Notes under the pieces: model-generated
Told to the model about the DNA's origin: nothing
What the model saw: only the letters and a program-made list of their open reading frames with translations
Databases searched by the model: none
Program-made: the position numbers and the translations under genes
In this document: positions 42,542-51,193 of the stretch, one piece after another
How positions within the stretch are numbered: position 1 is the first letter of the stretch
How the letters are laid out: every line of letters starts with the position of its first letter
Assembly (NCBI GenBank): GCA_016786725.1
Contig: JAEUVU010000013.1
Coordinates: 186,001-250,000 of the forward strand
From: Ferruginibacter sp.
Lineage (GTDB): Bacteria > Bacteroidota > Bacteroidia > Chitinophagales > Chitinophagaceae
Direction of reading: 5' to 3'
Length of the DNA stretch: 64,000 nt

Positions 42542-44503
42542 ATGAGAAAATTGCAAGTTATCTTCCGGCACCGCTTTGGCCCATTGGCTGTATTGGCGCA
42601 GATCCTGCTTACGCTGAGTTTTATTACCAGGGTAACCTTATTTATTATCAGCTGGCCCAATCTTGAACTTAGCTTCTTACGCATTATCAGTATTTTTTTT
42701 ATCGGGCTGTTTTATGATATCGTAGTGTGGAGCTTTTTTGCTATACCGGTAGCTTTTTATTGCTGGTTGATGAAAGACAGCTGGTATCAAAAAAAATGGC
42801 AACAGATACCGCTTTTTTTTCTTTTCTTTTTAATTACACTCATACTGGTTTTAAATGTTGGCGGCGAGATCATCTTCTGGGGAGAATTTAATGTGCGCTA
42901 CAATTTTATTGCAGTTGATTACCTGGTTTATACTACCGAAGTGATTGGTAATATCATCGAGTCGTATAATATCCCCCTTATTGCTTCAGCAGTTGTTTTG
43001 GCAACAATAGCCTTTCTGTTTTTAATAAGAAAAAAATTAACTGCTTCGCAGAAAATGAGTATGCGCTTTAAAAAAAGAACCATTTTCTTTTTTGGTTTTA
43101 TGATGCTGCCTGTTGCCGGCTATTTTTTAGTAAACAACCGGATAAAAAACAGCAGCAGCAATAATTATGTAAATGAACTGAGCGGCAATGGCATTTATGA
43201 ATTTGGCTCGGCTTTCTGGCATAATGAAATTGAGTACGAAAAATTTTATGCTACCCGTAATGATACTGCCAATTTTATGCTGCTGCGTAATATGCTGCAG
43301 GCGCCCAATGCAACCTTCAGTAATGATCCATTAAGTATTGAACGGGAGATAAAGAACGACAGCCCCGAACACCATTGGAATGTAATACTCATCAGTGTTG
43401 AAAGTTTTAGCGGCGATTATTTAAAAAGATTTGGCAACAAAGAAAATATTACGCCATATCTCGATTCTCTTATTCCACACGGTTTGTGGTTTGATCAATT
43501 TTATGCATCGGGTACGAGAACAGTAAGAGGTTTGGAAGCGCTTTCTATGGCCATTCCGCCAACGCCGGGTCAATCTATTGTACGCCGCCCTGATAATGAT
43601 GATATGTTTACCATGGGCAGTGTGTTAAGAGCGAAGGGATATGATGTACATTATATTTACGGCGGTAATTCCTTCTTTGATAATATGGGTAAGTTTTTCA
43701 GCAACAGTGGTTATACCGTTCTGGATGAAAGAGATATTCCCGACAGCTTTGTTCATCTTACTACAGCCTGGGGAGCTGATGATGAAGCTTCTTTTGATTA
43801 TACTTTACAGCAATGCGATAAAAGCTTCCACAACGGAAGGCCTTTCTTCAACCACATCATGACGGTAAGTAATCACCGGCCCTATGTTTATCCCGAAGGG
43901 CGGATAGACATTGATCCAAAATATCAATCCATACAAGGGGCAGTTAAGTACACCGATTATGCCATCAATAAATTTATTAAAGACGCTCAAAAAAAGGCCT
44001 GGTTCAACAATACCCTTTTTGTGATCGTATCAGACCATTGTTCAAAAAGTGCGGGCAAAACCGACCTCCCTGTAAACCGTTACCATATACCCTGCCTTAT
44101 TTATGCACCACAATTAATAAAACCGGCAGTTGAAAAAAGGCTGGTTAGCCAGATAGACCTTGCACCTACCGTTTTAGGCCTGCTGAACTTAAATTACACC
44201 AGCCGCTTTTTTGGATACGATGTATATAATATGACGCCGGGAAATGAACGGGCTTTCATCAGCACCTACCAGGATATGGGGTATATTAAGCAGGGTGAAC
44301 TGGTCATATTATCCCCACAAAAAAAAATAAAGATGTTTAAACCCGATTTTATAACCGGAATTAATGTGCAAACACCAAACTCAACAGCGCTGATAAATGA
44401 AGCAATTGCCTGGTACCAGGGGGCAAGTTTTCAATATAAAACCGGCAGGTACAAAAGTGTGAAACCTGTTGTAGAAAAAAGTAAATTGATGATAACCAAT
44501 TAG
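42542..44503 (+). CDS. LTA synthase-like sulfatase/phosphoglycerol transferase membrane protein
   Basis: A 653-residue inner-membrane protein. Five N-terminal helices lie within about 15-205, followed by a large periplasmic alkaline-phosphatase-superfamily domain. Metal site and nucleophile motifs are visible: NVILISVESFSGDYL (Glu), the Thr nucleophile in ASGTRTVRGLEALS, HIMTVSNHRPY and FVIVSDHCSKSAG (Asp, His). The family moves phosphoglycerol or phosphoethanolamine groups onto envelope glycans or lipids. Bacteroidota lack lipoteichoic acid, so the acceptor here is probably a lipid, lipid A or glycan (inference). It is a single gene. Confidence 0.9.
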   Translation: MRKLQVIFRHRFGPLAVLAQILLTLSFITRVTLFIISWPNLELSFLRIISIFFIGLFYDIVVWSFFAIPVAFYCWLMKDSWYQKKWQQIPLFFLFFLITLILVLNVGGEIIFWGEFNVRYNFIAVDYLVYTTEVIGNIIESYNIPLIASAVVLATIAFLFLIRKKLTASQKMSMRFKKRTIFFFGFMMLPVAGYFLVNNRIKNSSSNNYVNELSGNGIYEFGSAFWHNEIEYEKFYATRNDTANFMLLRNMLQAPNATFSNDPLSIEREIKNDSPEHHWNVILISVESFSGDYLKRFGNKENITPYLDSLIPHGLWFDQFYASGTRTVRGLEALSMAIPPTPGQSIVRRPDNDDMFTMGSVLRAKGYDVHYIYGGNSFFDNMGKFFSNSGYTVLDERDIPDSFVHLTTAWGADDEASFDYTLQQCDKSFHNGRPFFNHIMTVSNHRPYVYPEGRIDIDPKYQSIQGAVKYTDYAINKFIKDAQKKAWFNNTLFVIVSDHCSKSAGKTDLPVNRYHIPCLIYAPQLIKPAVEKRLVSQIDLAPTVLGLLNLNYTSRFFGYDVYNMTPGNERAFISTYQDMGYIKQGELVILSPQKKIKMFKPDFITGINVQTPNSTALINEAIAWYQGASFQYKTGRYKSVKPVVEKSKLMITN

Positions 44504-44651
44504 TTATAAGGCAGTAAAAAACCTGAAATTTGTACTTTTTACACATTCATCCGGTATAAAAACTTTCAAAATACTTTACTGAAATGTTGTATGATAGTGA
44601 AAACCACATTATCTTCGCTTCGGTTTTTCATAGGATATTGGATTTTAAAGC

Positions 44652-44683
44652 GGGACTAGATTTCTATCTTGGTCCCTTTTTTA
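44652..44683 (+). terminator. Probable terminator after the LTA synthase-like gene
   Basis: gggac (44652-44656) pairs with gtccc (44672-44676), with a partially paired inner part, followed by TTTTTTA. It lies between two convergent genes. The stem is short, so moderate support only. Confidence 0.5.
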
Positions 44684-44693
44684 TTTTATATAC

Positions 44694-46607
44694 CTACGAT
44701 TTTGACTGTAAATAAAGTCGTCCATCTTTATCTGATCTGAGTTTTTCCTCTGCCAGCATATAATTGATCACCTGCCAGACTTTTTCTTTTTTTGTGGTTT
44801 TAAGGTTTGCCAGGATTTGGTTTACAGAAACGGGAGCCTCTTTTATATAATCAATGACCCGCCCACTTATCTGTTTGAACTCTTCCGTAGAGATATGGAT
44901 GACTTTCTCATTGATACAGTTATCACATATCCCGCAGGGGTTGATCTTAACATCAGTAAAATAACCGGCAATATGCCGGCTGCGGCAACCGGTTGATCTT
45001 TCTATGTAACCGGTCATGGCATTTATACGCTCTTCAAATGCCTTTTTTCGTTTTAAATGATTGGCAGTATTTAGCCGGTATGCATCGTTATACATACGGT
45101 TTTGCAGCAAGGTTATCTGCGGTTTATCTTTTTGGGCTGAGTAACTGATGATGCCATTATCATTCAGCTTTGTAAGATCCTTCTTCAATAACTCCATATC
45201 AACCTGTATAAATTTAGCCAGCTTGCTTTCATAAACCGTTGCCGGAAAATCAAAGATGCCTTCATAGGAACGCAACAGCCCTTTCAGCAAAGGTTCAAGG
45301 CCTGGGTTTTGCTTTTCAAAATCAGTAAGCTCTTCCCGGTTGGTGGTAAATACAACAGTTGAGGGTTTGAAAAAAACTTCGTTGAAGCTGATTACATCTT
45401 CCTGCTCCAGGGCTTTGATGGCGTAGGTTGCTGTAAGAATATTTATTTTAAAAGCGGAAGCAAAAGCAGCAATATCAAAATCATAACTCATTCCTTCGCC
45501 GCTGCCTGCTGCAACCTGCAGGTAATTCATGACCGCAATGTAAACCTGCTTTATCTCTTCTTCTTTTGGAAAACGGATGGCAGGCTGCTCCTGCAGGCTT
45601 TCAATTTCTTTATTATTGTATAGCAAAACAGCATACGCCCTTTTGCCATCTCTGCCTGCACGGCCCGCTTCCTGGTAATAATTTTCTAAGCAATCCGGCA
45701 CATCGTAGTGAACTACAACCCTCACATCAGGTTTATCTATACCCATACCAAATGCATTGGTGCTTACGATCACCCTTGTTTTATTATTGATCCAGTTTTC
45801 CTGTTTTATATTTCTTTCTTCATTGCTTAAACCGGCATGGTAAAAATCTGCATTTACCTGGTGCAATCTTAACAGATCAGCCACTTCTTTTGTATGCTTG
45901 CGGCTTTTACAATACACTATGGCAGAGCCGGGCACATTTTTAAGTATCTCCAGTAATTTATTTTGTTTGGATGGAACATTAAAAACCGAATAAGAAAGAT
46001 TAAGCCGCTCAAATGACTGCTGAAACCGCTGAGCTGATTTTCCAAACAGCAACTTTTCGCAAATATCATCCTGCACAATTTTGGTTGCAGATGCGGTGAG
46101 GGCCAGAGCCGGGACATCCGGAATTAATTCTTTTAAAGCCGATATTCTTACATACGGTGGCCTGAAATCGTAACCCCATTGAGAAATGCAATGTGCTTCA
46201 TCCACCGCCAGTAAATTAATTTTCATGGCCGGCAGCATTTCTAAAAACAAATTTGTTTCTAAACGCTCGGGAGAAACATAGAGGAATTTATAATTGCCAT
46301 AAGCTGCATTCTGCAGTGTTTTTTTTATCTCCAAAAAACTCATGCCCGAATAGATAGCCAATGCAGGGATACCTTTTTTCTTTAAACTTTCCACCTGGTC
46401 TTTCATTAAAGCAATCAGCGGGCTAACCACCAGGCATAAACCATCTTTTGCCATAGCAGGCACCTGAAAGCATACAGATTTGCCTCCACCGGTTGGCAGC
46501 AATGCCAGCGTATCTTTTCCATCAAGCACAGAATTGATAATGTCTTCCTGCAGCGGACGGAAATTTTCGTAACCCCAATAACGTTTTAAGATTTCATGAA
46601 TGGTCAC
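44694..46607 (-). CDS. recQ: ATP-dependent DNA helicase RecQ
   Basis: A 637-residue 3'-5' superfamily 2 DNA helicase. Visible are Q-motif/Walker A FRPLQEDIINSVLDG and ALLPTGGGKSVCFQVP (about 35-50), Walker B with DEAH in LLAVDEAHCISQWGYDFRP, ALTASATKIVQDDI, GSAIVYCKSRKHTKEVADLL, FGMGIDKPDVRVVVHYDVPD, and YYQEAGRAGRDGKRA with its arginine finger. The RecQ zinc module has CRSRHIAGYF and CGICDNC. The C-terminal HRDC domain appears short or absent. The start is a GTG at 46607 (no ATG is available in frame), matching the family N-terminus MTIHEILKRYWGY. Confidence 0.95.
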   Translation of the reverse strand: MTIHEILKRYWGYENFRPLQEDIINSVLDGKDTLALLPTGGGKSVCFQVPAMAKDGLCLVVSPLIALMKDQVESLKKKGIPALAIYSGMSFLEIKKTLQNAAYGNYKFLYVSPERLETNLFLEMLPAMKINLLAVDEAHCISQWGYDFRPPYVRISALKELIPDVPALALTASATKIVQDDICEKLLFGKSAQRFQQSFERLNLSYSVFNVPSKQNKLLEILKNVPGSAIVYCKSRKHTKEVADLLRLHQVNADFYHAGLSNEERNIKQENWINNKTRVIVSTNAFGMGIDKPDVRVVVHYDVPDCLENYYQEAGRAGRDGKRAYAVLLYNNKEIESLQEQPAIRFPKEEEIKQVYIAVMNYLQVAAGSGEGMSYDFDIAAFASAFKINILTATYAIKALEQEDVISFNEVFFKPSTVVFTTNREELTDFEKQNPGLEPLLKGLLRSYEGIFDFPATVYESKLAKFIQVDMELLKKDLTKLNDNGIISYSAQKDKPQITLLQNRMYNDAYRLNTANHLKRKKAFEERINAMTGYIERSTGCRSRHIAGYFTDVKINPCGICDNCINEKVIHISTEEFKQISGRVIDYIKEAPVSVNQILANLKTTKKEKVWQVINYMLAEEKLRSDKDGRLYLQSKS

Positions 46608-46630
46608 TCAGAATAAATTGTGGCTTGAAA

Positions 46631-48745
46631 TTAAACCACTTTCTTAAATTTTAACCAGATAGAATTGATGGCAAGCACCACATCGCTGAAACCCATGGTT
46701 AAAGCGGCAAAGCCGGGTTGTAAAAAGCCAAAAGCTGCAACAGGTATGGCTATAATATTGTAAATAAAGGCCCAGAACAGGTTTCTTTTGATGGTAATAA
46801 AAGTATGCTTGCCTAAGCCCAGCGCCAATGGCAGGTTCTGGATGCCTTTGTTCATTAAAATAACCTGGGCGCTTTCTACAGCCAGTTGTGTAGCATCACT
46901 CATGGAGATGCCAATGGTGGCTTTTGCCAATGCAGGGGCATCATTAATGCCGTCTCCTACCATGGCAACCGGTGTTTTGGTGTTTAAATCTCCAATGATC
47001 TGCAGTTTTTCTTCCGGTGTTTTTTCGGCATATATCTTATCTATGCCTAAATTTTCTGCCAGTTTTTTTGTGCGTGGTAAACTATCGCCGCTTAGTAAAA
47101 TAGTTTGTATGTTTTTCTGGTGCAGGTAACCGATCACTGCTGCTGCTTCTGTTCTTATCTCATCTTCCATATCTACCCAGCCCACGAGTTTATCGTTCTG
47201 CAGTAAATAAACTGAATGAGATAAATCTTCCGTTTGAGAAACTGCAATTTTATAAGATCCTATCTGGTAAACATTACCGGCTTCGTCTTCGGCCTTCATG
47301 CCCAGGCCTTTTATTTCTTCAACATTTTTCCAGTTAACAGCCTTGTTTAATTTCCACTCTGCAGTTATTGCTTTGGCAATGGGATGGTTGGAATATTTTT
47401 CCAGCGAAAAAACAAGCTGCTTAAATAAAGTTTCGTCAATGCTTGTTTGCCATTTGCTGATGGATAATTTTCCTTTTGTAAGTGTGCCGGTTTTATCAAA
47501 AACCACTGTAGTGATGTTTTTAAACAGTTCCAGGCTTTTTGCATTGCGGAAGAGTACACCGTTTTTGGCAGCCTGGCCCAGGCCAACAGCTATTGCAGCA
47601 GGTGTTGCCAGCCCCATAGCGCATGGACAGCTGATAACCAGCACTGCAATACTCCTCATTAAAGAACTGGTGCCGCTGATATCAAAAGCAAAATAGTTTA
47701 TTAAAAAAGTAAGCAGAGCAATGCCTAAAACTGCAGGCACAAAAACGGCGCTTATCTTATCGGCCAGTTGCTGAATGGGTGGTTTTTCTCCCTGCGCCTG
47801 TTTTACAAGGGTAAGAATGTTGCTGAGTACCGTATCCTTGCCAACTGCTGTTACCTGTGCTTTCACAGTTCCTTCAGTAATGATGCTTCCACCAATCAGC
47901 GCATCTTTTTTTATTTTGTGAATGGGTTTGCTCTCGCCGGTAAGCAAAGCTTCATTTACATACACTTCGCCCCAGAGAATTTTACAATCTATCGGAACCT
48001 GCTCCCCGGTTTTTATTAAGATGAGATCGCCAACGTGCAGGGCGGTATTTTCAACCGGAAAAATCAGTTCTTTATGTTCCTCATCAAAAGCAATCATATT
48101 GGCCATTACTTTTTGATTAGAAGCCAGTTTGTTTAATTCCTTTTGTGTTGTAACAATGGAGCGGTGTTCTACAAACTCTCCTAAAAAAACGAGGGTAATA
48201 ATGGTAGCAGTGGTTTCATAAAACACATAATCCATTCCAAGGTTGCCAATGGTTCCTATCAGGCTGTATATAAAAGCTGCTGAGGCGCCAATAGCAATCA
48301 ATACATTCATATTGGGAATGCCGCTGCGTAAACTTTTTATGGCGCTCACGCCAAAATACCCCATACCAACTATATATACCGGAATGCAGATGGCCAACTG
48401 TATCCAGGGGTTCATTAAAAAATGAATATGCCAGGGCAGCATGTGCATCATTAAAACCAGGGTAAAAGGAAGGCAGAAAAGGAAACGCTGCAGGTGATTA
48501 GATAAAAAAGTTTCTGGTTTCTTGTTCGCAGTTTCTTGTTTCTCGTTTATTACCGTATAGCCTAAGTCTTTAATTCCTTTGGTAAGTTCTTCCTTCGTTT
48601 TATCGCCACTCAATTCAAAGCTTACATCACCGCCGATAAAATTCACTTTCACCTCTTTCTGCCCTTCTTTCTGCAAAAATTTGTTAATGGTTAATGCACA
48701 ATTAGTGCAGGTCATGCCTTTTACTTTCCAGTCAACCTTTTCCAT
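46631..48745 (-). CDS. copA: Heavy-metal P1B-type ATPase, copper exporter CopA
   Basis: A 704-residue inner-membrane pump that uses ATP to export Cu(I). There is one N-terminal heavy-metal domain with GMTCTNCAL (Cys13, Cys16), eight membrane helices, the transport-site CPC in VISCPCAMGLATPAA (about 375), the phosphorylation site DKTGTLTKG (about 418), the HP motif NHPIAKAI, and the hinge GDGINDAPALAKA. The link between the metal-binding domain and the first helix (VINEKQETANKKPETFLSNH, about 66-85) is coded by a repeat-like DNA tract. It starts at ATG 48745, 4 nt after a perfect -7 box, and is divergent from tsaE. Confidence 0.95.
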   Translation of the reverse strand: MEKVDWKVKGMTCTNCALTINKFLQKEGQKEVKVNFIGGDVSFELSGDKTKEELTKGIKDLGYTVINEKQETANKKPETFLSNHLQRFLFCLPFTLVLMMHMLPWHIHFLMNPWIQLAICIPVYIVGMGYFGVSAIKSLRSGIPNMNVLIAIGASAAFIYSLIGTIGNLGMDYVFYETTATIITLVFLGEFVEHRSIVTTQKELNKLASNQKVMANMIAFDEEHKELIFPVENTALHVGDLILIKTGEQVPIDCKILWGEVYVNEALLTGESKPIHKIKKDALIGGSIITEGTVKAQVTAVGKDTVLSNILTLVKQAQGEKPPIQQLADKISAVFVPAVLGIALLTFLINYFAFDISGTSSLMRSIAVLVISCPCAMGLATPAAIAVGLGQAAKNGVLFRNAKSLELFKNITTVVFDKTGTLTKGKLSISKWQTSIDETLFKQLVFSLEKYSNHPIAKAITAEWKLNKAVNWKNVEEIKGLGMKAEDEAGNVYQIGSYKIAVSQTEDLSHSVYLLQNDKLVGWVDMEDEIRTEAAAVIGYLHQKNIQTILLSGDSLPRTKKLAENLGIDKIYAEKTPEEKLQIIGDLNTKTPVAMVGDGINDAPALAKATIGISMSDATQLAVESAQVILMNKGIQNLPLALGLGKHTFITIKRNLFWAFIYNIIAIPVAAFGFLQPGFAALTMGFSDVVLAINSIWLKFKKVV

Positions 48746-48749
48746 AATG

Positions 48750-48757
48750 CAAAATTA
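48750..48757 (-). promoter_or_regulatory. Putative -7 box of copA (near-leaderless)
   Basis: Reading leftward, TAATTTTG matches TAnnTTTG exactly and ends 4 nt before the copA ATG. The whole copA-tsaE divergent gap is only 62 bases and carries such a box for each gene. Confidence 0.55.
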
Positions 48758-48795
48758 TTCCTTGTTATTATGATGCGATTACTAATGAAGGAAAA

Positions 48796-48803
48796 TATCT
48801 TTG
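48796..48803 (+). promoter_or_regulatory. Putative -7 box of tsaE (near-leaderless)
   Basis: TATCTTTG matches TAnnTTTG exactly and ends 4 nt before the tsaE ATG at 48808, implying transcription starting at or next to the start codon. No -33 TTG at 17-23 nt was seen. Confidence 0.55.
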
Positions 48804-48807
48804 CAAC

Positions 48808-49221
48808 ATGGAGGTAAATTTTTCGCTGGATAAGATACGGGATGAGGCTGGTAAAATGCTGGCTGCAACATCAGCATACAAAGTGTTTGCATTTCATGGC
48901 GAAATGGGCGCCGGTAAAACCACTTTTATCCATGCTTTATGTGAAGCGATGGGTGTTGAAGATGTGGTGAGCAGCCCCACTTTTTCCATCATTAATCAAT
49001 ACAAAACAAAAGAGGGGGAAATGGTTTACCACATGGATCTCTACCGTATTAAAGATGAACAGGAAGCTATTAATGCCGGCGTGGAAGACTGCCTCTATTC
49101 AGGAAATACCTGCCTGGTTGAATGGCCGGAGAAAGTGCCGGATATTTTTCCTGAGGATACTATACATATTTACATCACTTCTGTTGATGATAATACCAGA
49201 AAGCTGAAATATAATTTGTAA
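48808..49221 (+). CDS. tsaE: tRNA threonylcarbamoyladenosine biosynthesis ATPase TsaE
   Basis: A 137-residue ATPase that powers t6A modification of tRNA position 37 together with TsaB and TsaD. Walker A is FHGEMGAGKTTFIHALCEAMG (about 31-51). The family block VSSPTFSIINQY, YHMDLYRIKDEQEA and CLVEWPEKVPD are all present. The length is typical. A perfect -7 box sits 4 nt before the ATG. The alanine dehydrogenase gene follows after 27 bases and may be cotranscribed, an arrangement common in Bacteroidota. Confidence 0.96.
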   Translation: MEVNFSLDKIRDEAGKMLAATSAYKVFAFHGEMGAGKTTFIHALCEAMGVEDVVSSPTFSIINQYKTKEGEMVYHMDLYRIKDEQEAINAGVEDCLYSGNTCLVEWPEKVPDIFPEDTIHIYITSVDDNTRKLKYNL

Positions 49222-49248
49222 TTTGTAGCCTTACAATTTTAATTGCTT

Positions 49249-50463
49249 ATGGCAGCCTCAAAACCTTTTGTATCCCCTTCTTTTAGTTACGAAACCCTGG
49301 AAGAAACCTTAGACATTAAAGCGAAAGGTGCAGAACTGCTGATAGGCATACCAAAAGAAAATTCTTTTAATGAAAACCGTATTGCTTTAACGCCTGAAGC
49401 AGTTGGTGTGATGATTGCCAATGGCCACCAGGTGGTGGTGGAAACCAAAGCCGGTGATGGTGCCAGTTACAGTGATAAAGACTACAGCGATGCCGGGGCA
49501 AAGATCGCCTATGATAAAAAGGAGGTTTTTGAATGTGATATTTTGGTTAAAAGCGCACCCGTGAGTGAAAGCGAATGTGATTTGCTGAAACCGAACCAAT
49601 ACATCATTTCTCCCATTCACCTGGCGGTGATGAAGCGTGAGATACTGCAGAAGATGATGGACAAAAAGATCACTGCACTGAGTTTTGAAAACCTGAAAGA
49701 TGATACCGGTCACAACCCGATTGTACGCAGCATGAGTGAAATTGCAGGCAGTGCAGTGATGCTGATAGCCGGACAATATTTAAGCAAGACAAACAACGGC
49801 AAAGGAGTTTTGGTAGGGGGTATCAGCGGCATACCGCCAACTAAAGTTATAATTATAGGCGCAGGTATTGTGGGCGAATATGCTGCACGTACGGCCCTTG
49901 CAATGGGAGCCAGCGTAAAGGTTTTTGATAACAGTATTTACCGTTTAAAGCGTTTACAAAATAATATCGGTGTTCGGTTATGGACATCAGTACTTGAGCC
50001 TAAGATTCTTGCCAAGCAATTAAAAACCTGCGATGTGGCCGTGGGCGCATTAAGCGGCGCAGCCGGCAGAACACCGGTGGTTGTTACCGAAGAAACAGTA
50101 AGCAACATGCGGCCCGGCAGTGTAATTGTTGATGTAAGTATTGATCATGGCGGTTGTTTTGAAACCAGCAAAGTAACTACGCATGAAAAACCGGTTTTCA
50201 GAAAATATGATGTGATACATTATTGCGTACCCAACATACCCAGCGGCTTTGCCCGTACCGCTTCGCAGGCTATCAGCAATGTATTGATGCCGCTGATGCT
50301 GGAAACCGGCGAAGACGGTGGTATTGACCATATTGTATGGCATAAGATAAATATCCGCAGCGGTATTTATTTGTACAAAGGCAGCCTTACCAATTTTTAT
50401 TTAAGTGAGAGGTTTGATCTGAAATTTACTGATCTGAATTTGCTGATAGCGAGTAAAAGGTAA
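49249..50463 (+). CDS. ald: Alanine dehydrogenase
   Basis: A 404-residue cytoplasmic enzyme of the alanine dehydrogenase/PNT family that interconverts L-alanine and pyruvate plus ammonia with NAD+. Visible are LLIGIPKENSFNENRIALTP, the NAD-binding GAGIVGEYAARTALAMGA (about 200-217), VRSMSEIAGSAVMLIAG, and VDVSIDHGGCFETSKVTTHEKP. The ATG at 49249 is used although an in-frame TTG lies two codons earlier. It lies 27 bases after tsaE. Confidence 0.92.
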   Translation: MAASKPFVSPSFSYETLEETLDIKAKGAELLIGIPKENSFNENRIALTPEAVGVMIANGHQVVVETKAGDGASYSDKDYSDAGAKIAYDKKEVFECDILVKSAPVSESECDLLKPNQYIISPIHLAVMKREILQKMMDKKITALSFENLKDDTGHNPIVRSMSEIAGSAVMLIAGQYLSKTNNGKGVLVGGISGIPPTKVIIIGAGIVGEYAARTALAMGASVKVFDNSIYRLKRLQNNIGVRLWTSVLEPKILAKQLKTCDVAVGALSGAAGRTPVVVTEETVSNMRPGSVIVDVSIDHGGCFETSKVTTHEKPVFRKYDVIHYCVPNIPSGFARTASQAISNVLMPLMLETGEDGGIDHIVWHKINIRSGIYLYKGSLTNFYLSERFDLKFTDLNLLIASKR

Positions 50464-50492
50464 TCATTGATTGGAATGATGCGAAAAAATGA

Positions 50493-51116
50493 TTATGCAG
50501 ATTTGTAATCTGAAATCTTTATCACCTCCTCACAAAAATCATATTCCTCTTTTACATTACTGCTTATAATTACCAGTTTGTTCTTTGTGTAATTGCTGAT
50601 AAGGCTTTGATACAAGGTAATTCCATCCGCATCTAAATTGGTGGTTGGCTCATCTAATAGAAGAACCGGTGCATTACTGAAGAAAGCCTGTGCAAGTTTT
50701 AACCGCTGCTTCATACCACTGCTGAAATAACGAAGTTGTTTGTTGACCGCATTTTCCAGTCCAACAATTTTCAGCATATCTTCAATGCTGAGTGATTGTA
50801 TCAAAGGTTTGAATTTGGAATGAAAGGAGAGCATTTCTTTTGCTGTCATTTCTTCGATCAGTTCCAGATATGGGGCTGCGATGGAGATATTGGTATAATG
50901 TTGTTCGTTGCTGGTTGTTCGTTGTCCGTCGTTATATTCAACTGTTCCTTCATTATGTAAAGTAGCGCCGGCTATTACCTGCAGCAGGGTTGATTTTCCG
51001 GAGCCATTTGACCCCGTGATAGCATAGCTTTTTCCGGAAGTAAATGTGTAGTTGCAGTGACGGAATATCCATTCACGATTGTATCGTTTGCCGGTATTGG
51101 TTAAAATGATTTGCAT
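50493..51116 (-). CDS. ABC transporter ATP-binding subunit with a repeat-derived insertion
   Basis: A 207-residue ATPase. The ATG at 51116 (MQIILTNTGKRY) is preferred. Walker A is ITGSNGSGKSTLLQVIAG, the signature motif is YFSSGMKQRLKLAQA, and Walker B is PVLLLDEPTTNLDADG. The segment between Walker A and the Q-loop (EYNDGQRTTSNEQHYTNIS) is coded by DNA like the repeat tract also found in icmF and copA. No permease gene is next to it, so the transported substrate is unknown. It sits downstream of lpxA in the lipid A cluster, so an envelope role is possible. A short repeat (accactaaggcacaaagtcacg) lies just upstream of the start. Confidence 0.85.
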   Translation of the reverse strand: MQIILTNTGKRYNREWIFRHCNYTFTSGKSYAITGSNGSGKSTLLQVIAGATLHNEGTVEYNDGQRTTSNEQHYTNISIAAPYLELIEEMTAKEMLSFHSKFKPLIQSLSIEDMLKIVGLENAVNKQLRYFSSGMKQRLKLAQAFFSNAPVLLLDEPTTNLDADGITLYQSLISNYTKNKLVIISSNVKEEYDFCEEVIKISDYKSA

Positions 51117-51193
51117 GGTTAAACCACTAAGGCACAAAGTCACGAAAGTAGCACTAAGATTGATTATTTGAATTCGAATATTCTATCGCAAAA

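Noticed and set aside
44584..44715. A 43-codon ORF (MLYDSENHIIFASVFHRI...) between the LTA synthase-like gene and recQ
   Set aside because: It overlaps the recQ 3' end and a terminator-like hairpin, has no recognisable motif, and its codon pattern fits chance.
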